Assembly (NCBI GenBank): GCA_014376575.1
Contig: JACMRF010000028.1
Span: 1 to 39,944, forward strand
Direction of reading: 5' to 3'
Origin: Undibacterium sp.
GTDB taxonomy: Bacteria; Pseudomonadota; Gammaproteobacteria; Burkholderiales; Burkholderiaceae
DNA length: 39,944 bases
The notes beneath the pieces were generated by a model, which was given only the letters and a program-made list of their open reading frames with translations, had not been told where the DNA came from and made no database searches. Below are positions 1-9,281 of the stretch, one piece after another. Positions within the stretch are counted from its first letter, which is position 1, and each line of letters opens with the position of its first letter. The position numbers and the translations under genes are program-made.

Positions 1-1718
1 ATCTGCGCCGATATTTCTGCGTCGTCGGCAGTCATGATTTCCAGCGGATTGTGGCTAATGCCGCCATTGCCGCAGCGGGTAAATAACATGGCGACGTCAG
101 TCATTTTTGCCATCGCCATGGCGTCATGGCCCGCGCCTGAAGGCAAGTGAAATACGGGTATGCCGGCGCGTGCCGTTGCATCGGCGAGTTGCTGCATCAA
201 CCATGGTGCGCAAGGGGCGGCTGGTGCCGCAACGGTGCATTGCAATGTGACTTCAATATGGCGTTTCTGGCAAATGCTTTTAATCGCTTGCAGGATATCT
301 GCCACGGCCGCATCGCGCGTTGCATCGGCAGCGGCGCGAATATCGAGAGAGAATTGGCATGCGCCGGGGATGACATTGACGGAGCCGTTTGGCACCTGTA
401 ACTGGCCGACCGTACCCACCAGCGACGGTTCCTGAGCACAACGTTGTTCAACATAGAGGATGATTTCTGCCGCCGCTGTTGCTGCATCTTTACGCATGGT
501 CATCGGTGTGGTGCCAGCGTGGCTGGCAACACCTTGCAATGCCACCAGATAACGGCAACTACCGGCGATAGACGTGACGATGCCGACCGGGAGATCATGG
601 TGCAACAAGACCGGGCCTTGTTCTATATGTACCTCAACGAAGCCAAGGATGTCGTCAGGATGGCGTGCAATAGCGGGAATGGCAGAGATGTCGTGACCGG
701 CAGAAATCAATGCCTCTCGCATACTCACGCCGTCATCATCGCTCTTGTCTAGTAGTGCCAGATCAAATGCCCCGACGATGGCATTGCTACCGAGGAAGGT
801 GCTCTTGAAGCGTACACCTTCTTCTTCTGCAAACGCGATGACATCGAGATGAAAGGGTAGTTTTTCACCGCGTTCGTCAAGGTGCTTAACGATGGCAATC
901 GGCAGCAAGATACCTTCGCGACCATCGTACTTGCCACCATTGCGCACGGTGTCGTAATGCGATCCCGTGATGAGTGTTTTTGCGTCCGCCACATCAGACC
1001 GATAGCGTCCAATGACATTGCCAACAGCGTCAATGTCAACTTGCATGCCAGCTTCATGCATCCAGCTGGCGATTTGTCTGGCGCTACGTTGATGTGCCGC
1101 GGTCATGTAAGCGCAGGTAAGTCCTTTTTCATCATCACTAAAGGCCGTCAGATTCTCTGCCCAGGCCATGATGGTATCGCCAAATTGTAGCGTGTGACCG
1201 AGTAAGTCATTCAGACGTAACTCGGCAACGCGTCCGATCTGCCGCAGGCATTCGGCTAATTCATCCGCGCGCTGATTTTTGATACGACGTGCAAAATGAC
1301 TGATGATCGCTAGGCGCGTATAGCCTTTACCGTCTTCTCCCTTGACGGCCAGAATGAAAGGAAAGCCGAACTTGGTGTTGTAATCTGCATTGAGTTTTTG
1401 CAGTGTCGCAAATTCTTCTTCGCTGCAGTTGTTGAGCCCTGCCTTTGCCTGTTCGTCAGTCGATTCTTTAGTGAGTTCGCCGGCGATCGCCGCTTTGCCT
1501 GCCAGCTCTGGGTGGGCGCGAATGAGCCCTAACTGCTCATCCTGACTTGCTTGCGCGACCGTGCATTGCAGGGTGATTTTTAAAGCTGCGATGCTTAAAA
1601 ACGGGCGTAATCCTGCTGCTCGTTGCGATATCCAGGGTGAGTGCTCATAAATGCCATGCAGGGCGTGGACAAATTCACTCTCGGTAGCATTATTGAGTTG
1701 CGTTAAGGTAGTCGTCAT
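1..1718 (-). CDS. Fused OHCU decarboxylase / allantoate amidohydrolase (partial, runs off left edge)
   Basis: Open frame on the minus strand from the ATG at 1718 to the window edge (572 full codons, no stop seen). Residues 1 to about 165 match OHCU decarboxylase (UraD): catalytic-type His69 in RAHPELAGK, followed by a conserved stretch ending KFGFPFILAVKG. From about residue 170 it becomes an M20-family allantoate amidohydrolase (AllC/hydantoinase type): H254 and D256 in GSHYDTV, D265 in GGKYDG, E298-E300 in AFAEEEG and a later HIEQGP are the expected metal and catalytic residues. By family knowledge the first half turns OHCU into S-allantoin and the second hydrolyses allantoate to ureidoglycine, CO2 and ammonia. 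Its start overlaps the puuE stop by one base (TGATG), so the pair is translationally coupled. The 3' end of the gene is outside the window. Confidence 0.93.
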   Translation of the reverse strand, partial: MTTTLTQLNNATESEFVHALHGIYEHSPWISQRAAGLRPFLSIAALKITLQCTVAQASQDEQLGLIRAHPELAGKAAIAGELTKESTDEQAKAGLNNCSEEEFATLQKLNADYNTKFGFPFILAVKGEDGKGYTRLAIISHFARRIKNQRADELAECLRQIGRVAELRLNDLLGHTLQFGDTIMAWAENLTAFSDDEKGLTCAYMTAAHQRSARQIASWMHEAGMQVDIDAVGNVIGRYRSDVADAKTLITGSHYDTVRNGGKYDGREGILLPIAIVKHLDERGEKLPFHLDVIAFAEEEGVRFKSTFLGSNAIVGAFDLALLDKSDDDGVSMREALISAGHDISAIPAIARHPDDILGFVEVHIEQGPVLLHHDLPVGIVTSIAGSCRYLVALQGVASHAGTTPMTMRKDAATAAAEIILYVEQRCAQEPSLVGTVGQLQVPNGSVNVIPGACQFSLDIRAAADATRDAAVADILQAIKSICQKRHIEVTLQCTVAAPAAPCAPWLMQQLADATARAGIPVFHLPSGAGHDAMAMAKMTDVAMLFTRCGNGGISHNPLEIMTADDAEISAQ

Positions 1719-2689
1719 CAGTTTGCCAGATGTTGATGTTTGAATGGATGTGTGGTGCGCCAGTGTTCGGCGATATCTATGCGCCGTGTAATCCATACTT
1801 TATCGTGCGACTGCACATAGTCGAGAAAACGCGCTAACGCAGCGATGCGGCCAGGTCGTCCGACCAGGCGACAATGCAAACCGATTGAGAGCATTTTAGG
1901 TTGATTTAATCCGCCAGGATCTCCTTCTGCATACAGCACATCAAAAGCATCTTTGAGGTAAGTAAAAAATTGCTCTCCAGAGTTAAAACCCTGCATCGCG
2001 GCGAAGCGCATGTCGTTAGTATCGAGCGTGTAGGGCACAATCAGCTGCGGTTTCAGGGCGGGTAAACCGGCGGCATCGCTGATCGATACTTCTTGCCAGA
2101 ACGGCAGATCGTCACCGTAATAATCTGCATCGTAGCTAAATCCACCATGTTCAAGCACCAGCTTGCGCGTGTTCGGCGAATCACGCCCGGTGTACCAGCC
2201 TGAGGGTGCGGTGCCTGTCATGTCTTTGATAATTTGCACTGCTTCGGCCATGTGCGCACGTTCGGTGGCTTCGTCCATGTGCTGGTAGCTAATCCAGCGT
2301 AGGCCATGGCAGGCGATTTCATGACCGAGTTCCTGGAAAGCGGCAACCGCTTCGGGATTGCGCTTTAAGGCCATCGCTACACCGAACACCGTCAATGGCA
2401 ATCGGCGATCTTCAAACAGACGCAATAAACGCCACAATCCCGCACGCGAGCCATATTCATACAGCGATTCCATGCTCATGTGACGCATCTCAAAGGCTTG
2501 CGCGCCGATTATCTCAGAGAGAAAAGTCTCCGATGCGGCGTCGCCATGCAGTACACAATTTTCACTCCCTTCTTCATAATTAAGAACAAACTGAAGCGCT
2601 ACTCGCGCGCCACCCGGCCACTTGGCATGGGGTGGGTTGCGGCCATAGCCGCGTAAGTCGCGTGGATAATTGTGGTAGGTATCAATCAT
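1718..2689 (-). CDS. puuE: Allantoinase PuuE, polysaccharide-deacetylase type
   Basis: 323 residues. This is the metal-dependent cyclic-amidase family related to polysaccharide deacetylases, not the classical AllB family; members hydrolyse allantoin to allantoate in the cytoplasm. Visible signatures are the N-terminal DLRGYGRNPPHAKWPGGAR, FVLNYEEGSE around residues 34-43, the ACHGLRW motif with His128, and GWYTGRDSPNTR in the centre. Length fits the family. It is the upstream gene of a two-gene unit with the fused uraD-allC gene, overlapping it by one base. PuuE performs the step between the two reactions of that fused protein, which strongly supports the assignment. No clear Shine-Dalgarno is visible before the chosen ATG, so the start could be off by a few codons. 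Confidence 0.93.
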   Translation of the reverse strand: MIDTYHNYPRDLRGYGRNPPHAKWPGGARVALQFVLNYEEGSENCVLHGDAASETFLSEIIGAQAFEMRHMSMESLYEYGSRAGLWRLLRLFEDRRLPLTVFGVAMALKRNPEAVAAFQELGHEIACHGLRWISYQHMDEATERAHMAEAVQIIKDMTGTAPSGWYTGRDSPNTRKLVLEHGGFSYDADYYGDDLPFWQEVSISDAAGLPALKPQLIVPYTLDTNDMRFAAMQGFNSGEQFFTYLKDAFDVLYAEGDPGGLNQPKMLSIGLHCRLVGRPGRIAALARFLDYVQSHDKVWITRRIDIAEHWRTTHPFKHQHLAN

Positions 2690-3363
2690 GAAAAATCCGA
2701 AGACATGGTTTGCATATAAGTCAGTGTATAGGGATCAGTTACTGGCAGTATATGAATTGAATGATAGATGTTTTCAATATCCCGATATAGAAGAGGGCAG
2801 AAAAATCATGAGAAAATAGAGTTCTTCGTCATGATAGAGATCTCTTTCGATCACACCGAGATTTGCTATTTTTTCATATTTTCTTTTGCCGCGACGCTCC
2901 TTTTATCGGTCCCTGAATCTGGGCAAAATAGAAAGCAGCATAAAAATTAAACTGAGACCCCAGCTCTGATTGAATGCGCAGTATTCATGCGCCTTACAGC
3001 ACGATATTGTCTTGTAAGGCGCATGGAATATGCGTGTCGGTTTTTTGATCTTATGAAATCGGTCTTTCTTTGGTGGCACTGCGCGCGTGGCTTTCCATGG
3101 CAAATGCGAGTGCTACACTGGCTCTTCAGGTTAATGGCGGTCTGTTATTTGCGGTTGCGTCGATTGTGTCGATCGTGTTAAATACTCGTCGCTGTTTTGG
3201 CGGCCGTTAAATGTATTGAACAGATAGCTGTTTATCTTCCGTCTGCCGCCATCGGCCAGCTAAAGCGGGGTGGGCAGTTAAACCTCGCCATCGAGTATAC
3301 TTCTGCTCTGGTGCTTGATTCACCTCTTCGTTTTAATAGTATTTATCCTAACAAAGGCTAACC
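2690..3363. other. Long intergenic region between puuE and the M3 peptidase
   Basis: 674 bases between divergent genes, so it should carry both promoters. It contains the hairpin at 2986-3025 and a possible reading frame for 37 residues (ATG 3097 to TAA 3210) with one hydrophobic stretch, NGGLLFAVASIVSIVLN. That stretch vaguely resembles the last helix of a nucleobase permease, which would suit a purine locus, but the similarity is too weak to call. The 5' part (2690-2950) is A+T-rich and shows nothing I recognise. Confidence 0.6.
2986..3025. repeat. Strong hairpin, 13-bp perfect stem
   Basis: Left arm CATGCGCCTTACA (2986-2998) and right arm TGTAAGGCGCATG (3013-3025) are exact reverse complements around a 14-base loop. 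The stem continues by four A/T pairs (TATT/AATA) after a single bulged G. A run of six T follows at 3041-3046, fifteen bases after the stem, so it is not a textbook terminator. It may be an operator, an RNA structure or the end of a lost gene. Confidence 0.7.
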
Positions 3364-5532
3364 ATGTTGCTTAAAACACCGATTGCTTTATCTGTCGCAT
3401 TTGCACTATCCACGGCAAGCTTTTACCTCGCTCCTGTACCTGCCTATTCCGCAACCACGGAAACAGCCCAGCCTGCCAATCCCTTTTATCAGCAAAGTGA
3501 CTTGCCTTTGCAGTACCCGTCTTTCGATAAGATCAAGGATGGTGATTTTGCGCCGGCGTTTGATCGTGGCATGGCTGAAAATACTCAGGAAGTAGCGCTC
3601 ATCGCCAACAATCCGGCGCCCGCCACGTTCGACAATACCATTATCGCCATGGAGCGCTCTGGCCAATTACTGCGTAGAGCAGAGGTAGTATTCTTTAATC
3701 TCGTGGGTGCCAATACCAACGATGCGCTCAATAAATTGCAAGCTGCCTATTCAGCAAAATTTGCTGCGCATAACGACAGCGTGTATCTCAACGCCAAGCT
3801 GTTTTCACGTATTAAATCAATATACGACAATCGCAGCACACTCGGACTCGATGCACAAGCGGTGCGTCTGGTTGAGCGCTACTACGTCGACTTTGTCCGT
3901 GCCGGCGCCAACTTAACCGAAGCACAAAAAACGCGTGTCAAGGCCATCAATGCGCAAATGGCGACGCTGACGACAAAATTTAGCCAGAACGTGCTGGCCG
4001 AAGTAAATGACTCGGCCTTGCTGATCGAAAATCGCGCTGAGCTGGCCGGTTTGTCCGATGATGAGATTGATAAGCTTGCCGCAGCCGCGAAAGAAAATGG
4101 CAAGCCAGGCAAATACCGTATCGCCCTCGTCAACACCACAATACAACCACTGTTGCCACAACTGGATAATCGTGCTTTGCGCGAGCGACTTCACAAGACA
4201 TCCATCGTGCGCGGCAGCCGTGGCAACCAATGGGATAACCGTGCCATTGTGTCCAGCGTGACCAAGCTCCGCGCTGAGCGCGCAGCGATCATGGGTTACC
4301 CGAATTATGCAGCCTTCAGTTTGGCCGAAGAAACCGCAAAAAATCCCGAAGCTGTGAACAAAATGCTAGCGCAGATTGCCCCGCCAGCTGTGGCCAATGC
4401 GCGCAAAGAAGGCGCTGTATTGCAAGCCATGATCGATAGCGAGCAAAAAGCCAAAGGCCAAAAGAGCTTTGCTTTGGAAGCTTGGGATTGGTCTTACTAC
4501 ACCGAGAAAGTACGTAAAGCACAGTACCACTTTGACGAAAACCAGCTCAAGCCTTACCTGGAATTAAATACGGTATTGGAAAAAGGTGTGTTTTATGCAG
4601 TTACCCAATTGTATGGCGTCACGTTCAAGCGTCGCACCGATCTGCCAGTCTATCAAGATGACGTCAAGGTGTATGAAGCTTTTAATGTCGATGGTTCGCA
4701 GTTGGCTTTAGTCATTGTCGATCCTTATGCGCGCTCGTCCAAACGCGGTGGTGCCTGGATGAGTTCTTACGTTGATCAGTCTGATCTGATGGGGACAAAA
4801 CCTGTCGTGGCATTTCATCTTAATATCGCCAAACCAACTGCAGGCAAGCCTGCTTTGATGACCTGGGATGATGTCAATACCTCCTTCCATGAATTTGGCC
4901 ATGTCTTGCACGGCATGTTTTCAAGCGTAAAATATCCGTATTTTAGCGGTACCAACGTGCCTCGCGATTTCGTCGAGTTTCCATCGCAGGTGAATGAGAT
5001 GTGGGCGACCTGGCCTTCCATTTTGTCTAATTATGCGGTGCATTGGCAGACGGGTGAGCCTATGCCTAAAGAGTTGCTGGATAAAGTGTTGTCGGCAAAA
5101 AAATTCAATCAAGGTTTCATTACCACATCGTATTTAGGAGCAGCGATGCTGGATCAGCGTTGGCACCAGGTATCAGCCGACAAATTGCCTAAAGCCGATG
5201 GTGTGTTGGCGTATGAAGCAAAAGCACTGAAAGACGTAGGTCTGGATTACGCCGCCGTACCACCGCGTTACCGCACCACCTATTTTGGTCACATCATGGG
5301 CGGCTATGCAGCCGGTTACTACGCCTACATCTGGTCGGAAGTTCTTGATGCCGGCACGGTAAAGTGGATAGAAAATAACGGCGGCTTAACCCGCGCCAAT
5401 GGCGATCGTTTCCGCGACAAGCTATTGTCACGCGGTGGCAGCAAAGATGCGATGCAACTGTATCGCGATTTCTCTGAACAAGAACCCAACATCCAGCCCT
5501 TGCTGGAAAGACGCGGTTTGACCGGCAAGTAA
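3364..5532 (+). CDS. dcp: Exported M3-family peptidyl-dipeptidase (Dcp/oligopeptidase A type)
   Basis: 722 residues. Residues 1 to about 29 form a signal peptide (hydrophobic core, cleavage likely after PVPAYSA), so the enzyme is probably periplasmic. The M3 zinc site is SFHEFGHVLHGMF with H509, E510 and H513, and the third ligand is E538 in FVEFPSQVNEMW. C-terminal conserved blocks such as YFGHIMGGYAAGYYAYIWSE are complete. Members cleave dipeptides or short oligopeptides from the ends of peptides, so a role in peptide recycling is inferred. The ATG at 3364 follows AACAAAGGCTAACC, with a modest ribosome-binding site. It stands alone and ends at a strong terminator. The Dcp-like name is by similarity to the subfamily with signal peptides; substrate range is not determined by sequence. 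Confidence 0.9.
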   Translation: MLLKTPIALSVAFALSTASFYLAPVPAYSATTETAQPANPFYQQSDLPLQYPSFDKIKDGDFAPAFDRGMAENTQEVALIANNPAPATFDNTIIAMERSGQLLRRAEVVFFNLVGANTNDALNKLQAAYSAKFAAHNDSVYLNAKLFSRIKSIYDNRSTLGLDAQAVRLVERYYVDFVRAGANLTEAQKTRVKAINAQMATLTTKFSQNVLAEVNDSALLIENRAELAGLSDDEIDKLAAAAKENGKPGKYRIALVNTTIQPLLPQLDNRALRERLHKTSIVRGSRGNQWDNRAIVSSVTKLRAERAAIMGYPNYAAFSLAEETAKNPEAVNKMLAQIAPPAVANARKEGAVLQAMIDSEQKAKGQKSFALEAWDWSYYTEKVRKAQYHFDENQLKPYLELNTVLEKGVFYAVTQLYGVTFKRRTDLPVYQDDVKVYEAFNVDGSQLALVIVDPYARSSKRGGAWMSSYVDQSDLMGTKPVVAFHLNIAKPTAGKPALMTWDDVNTSFHEFGHVLHGMFSSVKYPYFSGTNVPRDFVEFPSQVNEMWATWPSILSNYAVHWQTGEPMPKELLDKVLSAKKFNQGFITTSYLGAAMLDQRWHQVSADKLPKADGVLAYEAKALKDVGLDYAAVPPRYRTTYFGHIMGGYAAGYYAYIWSEVLDAGTVKWIENNGGLTRANGDRFRDKLLSRGGSKDAMQLYRDFSEQEPNIQPLLERRGLTGK

Positions 5533-5550
5533 TTGCCTTATGTCATTCTG

Positions 5551-5578
5551 AAAAAGGCCAGAGAAATCTGGCCTTTTT
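5551..5578 (+). terminator. Rho-independent terminator after the M3 peptidase
   Basis: Perfect 12-bp stem AAAAAGGCCAGA (5551-5562) / TCTGGCCTTTTT (5567-5578) with a GAAA tetraloop, starting 18 bases after the stop codon and ending in T residues. It is near symmetrical and could work in both directions. Confidence 0.93.
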
Positions 5579-5839
5579 GTTTCAGAAGCGAGATCAGGTC
5601 AGTTGAGTAGTTGAGAATTCGACTAAGTCGTGCGAGTATTTTGGTAGTGGTGTAGCGTTCTTCTTCCTTTTCTTGATTCGCCATATTGTTTAGGGGGACA
5701 TTTTCATGCATACGGATACTCGGATGTTTTTAGAAGTGCTATTTGTTGATAATGTTACTTAAATTATTTTTACGCAGAGTGCTAAAAAATCGTCGATTTT
5801 TTTTAACGAATGAACAGTTGAGATGCTTCCAGAAAAATA
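5579..5839. other. Intergenic stretch between two convergent terminators
   Basis: Together with the flanking terminators this makes a 362-base gap between the peptidase and rhlE, which are convergent. It is A+T-rich. It holds a palindromic AAAAAATCG-T-CGATTTTTT (5784-5802) and an 18-codon open frame (5706-5762) preceded by AGGGGG; neither can be called a gene or a regulatory site on sequence alone. Confidence 0.5.
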
Positions 5840-5878
5840 AAAAACGGGTGCAATCGTCAAGCAATTGCACCCGTTTTT
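5840..5878 (-). terminator. Rho-independent terminator of rhlE
   Basis: 15-bp perfect stem, 5840-5854 with 5864-5878, around a 9-base loop. Read on the minus strand it is followed by a T-rich run (5831-5840). It lies 17 bases past the rhlE stop codon. Confidence 0.93.
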
Positions 5879-5894
5879 AATAAGAATTTTCTTT

Positions 5895-7259
5895 TTATAC
5901 GTTACCGCGTCCACCCGATCGACGTGGTGTACTTTGATTGACGAGTGGCTTGGTAGAAGGGCGTGCAGAACCACCTTCGCGCGAACCGCTAGCCGCTGGG
6001 CGTGACGGACGGCCGGAACGTCCACCACCGCCACCGCTGTTACCTCGGCCTTGTCCTTGGCCTTGGCCACCAAAACTACGCAGTTGTATTGGCTGCGCTT
6101 TGGCATGTGGATCTGGGATAAACCCATCAATGATCTCTTGCGGTAATTGGTGTTTGATCAGTTTTTCAATATCAGCCAATAACTTGAATTCGTCGACACA
6201 AACCAGTGAAACCGCTTCGCCCGTTGCGCCAGCACGGCCAGTGCGCCCAATACGGTGGACGTAGTCTTCCGGCACGTTAGGTAGATCGTAATTGACTACA
6301 TGTGGCAGTTGGTCAATGTCGATGCCGCGTGCTGCGATATCGGTTGCCACCAAGACTGTCAGACTGCCTTCCTTAAACTCTGAGAGCGCTTTGGTTCGGG
6401 CCGATTGACTCTTGTTGCCGTGAATTGCCATGCTGTTGATGCCGCCCGCAATCAGTTGCTCTACCAGTTTATTTGCGCCATGTTTGGTGCGGGTAAACAC
6501 CAGAACCTGGTTCCAGCTATAGGTTTTGATCAAGTGGGCAAGTAGCTGTTGCTTTTTGTCGCGATCAACCGGGTGTACTTTTTGCGCGATAATTTCGACG
6601 GTCGAATTGCGCCGAGCTACTTCTATCATCGCGGGATTATTCAGCAAACGATCTGCCAATGCCTTGATATCATCGGAAAATGTTGCCGAGAACAAGAGGT
6701 TTTGACGTTTTTGCGGCAAGATCGCCAAGACTTTTTTTATGTCATGGATAAAGCCCATGTCTAGCATGCGATCCGCTTCATCGAGTACCAGGATTTCGAC
6801 ATGACTAAGATCAATAGTTCCTTGCTGCTTGTGATCTAGCAGACGCCCTGGCGTGGCAACCAGAATATCAACACCGGTCTTTAATAGCTTGATTTGCGGA
6901 TTGATGCCAACGCCGCCAAAAATAACACCAGAATTGAGATTGGTATGCTTGCCATAAGTTCGAACGCTTTCTTCTACCTGCGCTGCAAGTTCACGTGTGG
7001 GCGTGAGGACCAAGGCGCGAATAGGGCGCCGATCTGTTTTGTTTTTGGGCGCGTTGGCACCTTTGGACAGTCGCTCAAGTAAGGGGAGAGTGAAACCAGC
7101 TGTTTTTCCAGTGCCAGTTTGCGCGCCGGCGAGCAGATCTCCACCTTTAAGCACGGCTGGTATTGCTTGTTGTTGAATAGGTGTAGGGATTGTGTACCCG
7201 TGCTCGCTCACTGCGCGCACAATGCACTCGGACAAGCCAAGTTCAGTAAATGTGGTCAT
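5895..7259 (-). CDS. rhlE: DEAD-box ATP-dependent RNA helicase RhlE
   Basis: 454 residues. Complete DEAD-box core: Q motif (FTELGLSE with GYTIPTPIQ at 21-29), Walker A AQTGTGKT (46-53), PTRELA, TPGR, DEAD at 160-163, SAT at 191-193 and HRIGRTGR at 334-341. The core ends near residue 395. The tail is low-complexity and basic, rich in Gly, Arg and Ser ([18 protein letters not shown]), as in RhlE proteins, where it helps bind RNA. Family members remodel RNA during ribosome maturation and degradosome work and are often cold-induced. The gene is transcribed in the same direction as suhB, 134 bases downstream of it, and has its own strong terminator. Confidence 0.93.
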   Translation of the reverse strand: MTTFTELGLSECIVRAVSEHGYTIPTPIQQQAIPAVLKGGDLLAGAQTGTGKTAGFTLPLLERLSKGANAPKNKTDRRPIRALVLTPTRELAAQVEESVRTYGKHTNLNSGVIFGGVGINPQIKLLKTGVDILVATPGRLLDHKQQGTIDLSHVEILVLDEADRMLDMGFIHDIKKVLAILPQKRQNLLFSATFSDDIKALADRLLNNPAMIEVARRNSTVEIIAQKVHPVDRDKKQQLLAHLIKTYSWNQVLVFTRTKHGANKLVEQLIAGGINSMAIHGNKSQSARTKALSEFKEGSLTVLVATDIAARGIDIDQLPHVVNYDLPNVPEDYVHRIGRTGRAGATGEAVSLVCVDEFKLLADIEKLIKHQLPQEIIDGFIPDPHAKAQPIQLRSFGGQGQGQGRGNSGGGGGRSGRPSRPAASGSREGGSARPSTKPLVNQSTPRRSGGRGNV

Positions 7260-7393
7260 ACAAATTTCTAAAAAAACGAACAGTCGAACAGGATGCCCGA
7301 TATGTAAGAGTAAAAAAGGGAAGTCGATTAACTTTGAAGCGGCGACCTACGTTGATAGGCTTAACTGCTTAAATTATCTATAAAAACAGTTTT

Positions 7394-8194
7394 TTATTTC
7401 TTTCCGGCAAATGCTTGAAACGCGTTGACCATTTGGCCAAACACCTTAGGCGTACCTGCCAGTACATCGCCAACATGCAAATAATCAGAGTCGCCAGAGA
7501 AGTTGCCGATAATGCCACCAGCCTCGGTGATGAGCAAAGCACCAGCGGCGATATCCCAAGGTGCCAGGCCTTTTTCAAAGAAACCGTCTAAACGGCCGCT
7601 AGCAACATAGGCCAAATCCAGGGCAGCTGCACCAGGCCGTCTCAAACCCTGGCATTTAGTTGTCATGATTTTGAACATTTCCATGTATTCGTCTAAACCG
7701 GATAAATCGCGAGCAGGGAAGCCTGTGCCGATAAGCGCATCAGCTAATTTGTCACAGCGTGTGACGCGAATACGTTTGTCGTTCAAGAACGCGCCAGCAC
7801 CTTTGGTTGCCGTGAACATTTCATTGCGGGTGGTATCGTAAATGACGGATTGTGTAATAATGCCGCGCTGCTGCAGCGCAATAGATACGCAATACTGCGG
7901 AAAACCATGAATGAAGTTGGTGGTACCGTCTAAAGGATCAATGATCCAGACATTGTCGTTGTCGTCGTGCAGGTTGGCGGAAGCTCCAGACTCTTCTGCC
8001 AGAATCGCATGATCCGGATAGGCTTGAGTCAGCACCTCAATGATAGCCGCCTCAGCGGCGCGATCAACCTCAGTAACAAAGTCGTTATATTGTTTTTCAG
8101 TGACTTGGACACGATCCAGATCGAAAGAAGCGCGATTGATGATCGTGGCGCCACGACGAGCGGCTTTGATCGCCGTATTGAGCATTGGGTGCAT
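7394..8194 (-). CDS. suhB: Inositol-1-monophosphatase SuhB
   Basis: 266 residues, the normal SuhB length. The metal-dependent phosphatase signatures are all present: AEESG with E67/E68, [11 protein letters not shown] with D86 and D89, and APWDIAAG with W213 and D214. The enzyme hydrolyses inositol-1-phosphate; in E. coli SuhB is also known to act in ribosomal RNA antitermination together with Nus factors, so an RNA-related role here is plausible but inferred. It is divergent from trmJ across a 148-base region, the arrangement often seen in beta- and gammaproteobacteria, which supports both calls. The start at 8194 gives [13 protein letters not shown], a standard SuhB N-terminus. Confidence 0.95.
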   Translation of the reverse strand: MHPMLNTAIKAARRGATIINRASFDLDRVQVTEKQYNDFVTEVDRAAEAAIIEVLTQAYPDHAILAEESGASANLHDDNDNVWIIDPLDGTTNFIHGFPQYCVSIALQQRGIITQSVIYDTTRNEMFTATKGAGAFLNDKRIRVTRCDKLADALIGTGFPARDLSGLDEYMEMFKIMTTKCQGLRRPGAAALDLAYVASGRLDGFFEKGLAPWDIAAGALLITEAGGIIGNFSGDSDYLHVGDVLAGTPKVFGQMVNAFQAFAGKK

Positions 8195-8342
8195 ATGGTT
8201 TCCGTTAAAATGGCAATAGCTCTATACTCACCATGGCTTAAGAAGGTAAATATCGATATAAAGCACAAAAATGAATTAAAGAGCGTCGCGTCAAGGAGCG
8301 GCAAAAGCCATCTGGCATTAACACGGAATTGCGCTATTTTAA

Positions 8343-9098
8343 ATGAACTTGCCTCAAACTGACACATCTCTTTTTAAAAGACTTCGATTCGTACTCGTTG
8401 AAACTAGCCATCCTGGCAATATTGGCTCCGTCGCCAGAGCAATGAAAACGATGGGATTTTCAGAATTGTATCTGGTGAATCCCCGCTTTGCAGACGCACT
8501 GACCAATGACGATGCCATCGCGTTTGCTAGCGGCGCCCAAGACATTCTTAAGGCAGCTAAGATTGTGGGGTCTATCGATGAAGCTGTAGATGGTTGCCAT
8601 TACGTCGCTGCAGTAAGTGCTAGATTAAGGGAGTTTTCGCCCCCGATTCTATCTCCCCGGCAACTGGCAGCGCATTTCTCTCAACTATCGATTGATGACG
8701 TTGCTTTGGTCTTTGGCAATGAGCGATTTGGCTTACCCAACGAGATTGTCGTCAATTGCAATGCATTGATCAATATTCCTGCCAATCCAGATTACTCTTC
8801 ACTCAATTTAGCCCAGGCTGTGCAATTGCTTGCGTATGAATGCAGGGTCAGTGAAATTGATGAGCAAACCAGTTTGCCAGAGATTGGCTTTCGAGGGAAA
8901 ACAGCATCATCGAACGATGTGGATGGAATGTATGCGCACCTGGAAAAAGCGTTGGTAGCGATAGACTTCCTTGATCCATCGAGTCCTAAAAAATTAATGC
9001 CACGATTGAAGCGCTTATTTTCTCGGACTCAACTTGAGACTGAGGAGGTTAATATTCTTCGTGGAATAGCAAAAAAAATTATCGAAAACAAACGTTAA
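8343..9098 (+). CDS. trmJ: tRNA (Cm32/Um32) 2'-O-methyltransferase TrmJ
   Basis: 251 residues of the SPOUT/TrmH superfamily. Motif 1 is ETSHPGNIGSVARAMKTMGF near residues 19-38 (N and R of the active site), motif 2 FGNERFGLPNEI, and motif 3 NIPANPDYSSLNLAQAVQLL, which together form the trefoil knot that binds S-adenosylmethionine. Members methylate the ribose at position 32 in the tRNA anticodon loop. The C-terminal helix region (about 170-251) fits TrmJ rather than plain TrmH. It is divergent from suhB. An A+T-rich -10-like TATTTT lies immediately before the ATG, so the transcript leader may be very short; no Shine-Dalgarno is evident. Confidence 0.93.
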   Translation: MNLPQTDTSLFKRLRFVLVETSHPGNIGSVARAMKTMGFSELYLVNPRFADALTNDDAIAFASGAQDILKAAKIVGSIDEAVDGCHYVAAVSARLREFSPPILSPRQLAAHFSQLSIDDVALVFGNERFGLPNEIVVNCNALINIPANPDYSSLNLAQAVQLLAYECRVSEIDEQTSLPEIGFRGKTASSNDVDGMYAHLEKALVAIDFLDPSSPKKLMPRLKRLFSRTQLETEEVNILRGIAKKIIENKR

Positions 9099-9281
9099 AA
9101 CGACTATATGCTGACCACACTATTTTAATAGATTAATAAATGGGGTTTATTTTTTTATTCGTGGTGGGTTTATTGTTGTTTAACACTGTTATTGACAGAT
9201 TTTCGGGCTTTTCCTTTTGTCTTTCTTATAAAGCAAGTAATATTACAAAATGCGATTTAGTTCATGTTATTGACTGATTGA

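Noticed and set aside
147..1190. Several frames of about 100 residues on both strands in the first 1.2 kb
   Set aside because: They are shadows of the partial uraD-allC fusion gene, which reads through the whole stretch on the minus strand without a stop.
2768..2950. 60-residue open frame in the puuE upstream region
   Set aside because: Composition follows the A+T-rich DNA, no ribosome-binding site and no recognisable motif.
5706..5762. 18-codon open frame with AGGGGG before the ATG
   Set aside because: Too short, spacing of the ribosome-binding site is long, the peptide is unremarkable and it lies between two terminators without a visible promoter.
5784..5802. AAAAAATCG-T-CGATTTTTT as a third terminator after the M3 peptidase
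   Set aside because: The loop would be too small, the stem is mostly A/T pairs and stronger terminators flank it.
9192..9197. TTGACA as a -35 box for the FimV-like gene
   Set aside because: No acceptable -10 box at 16 to 18 bases downstream, so a promoter could not be supported.
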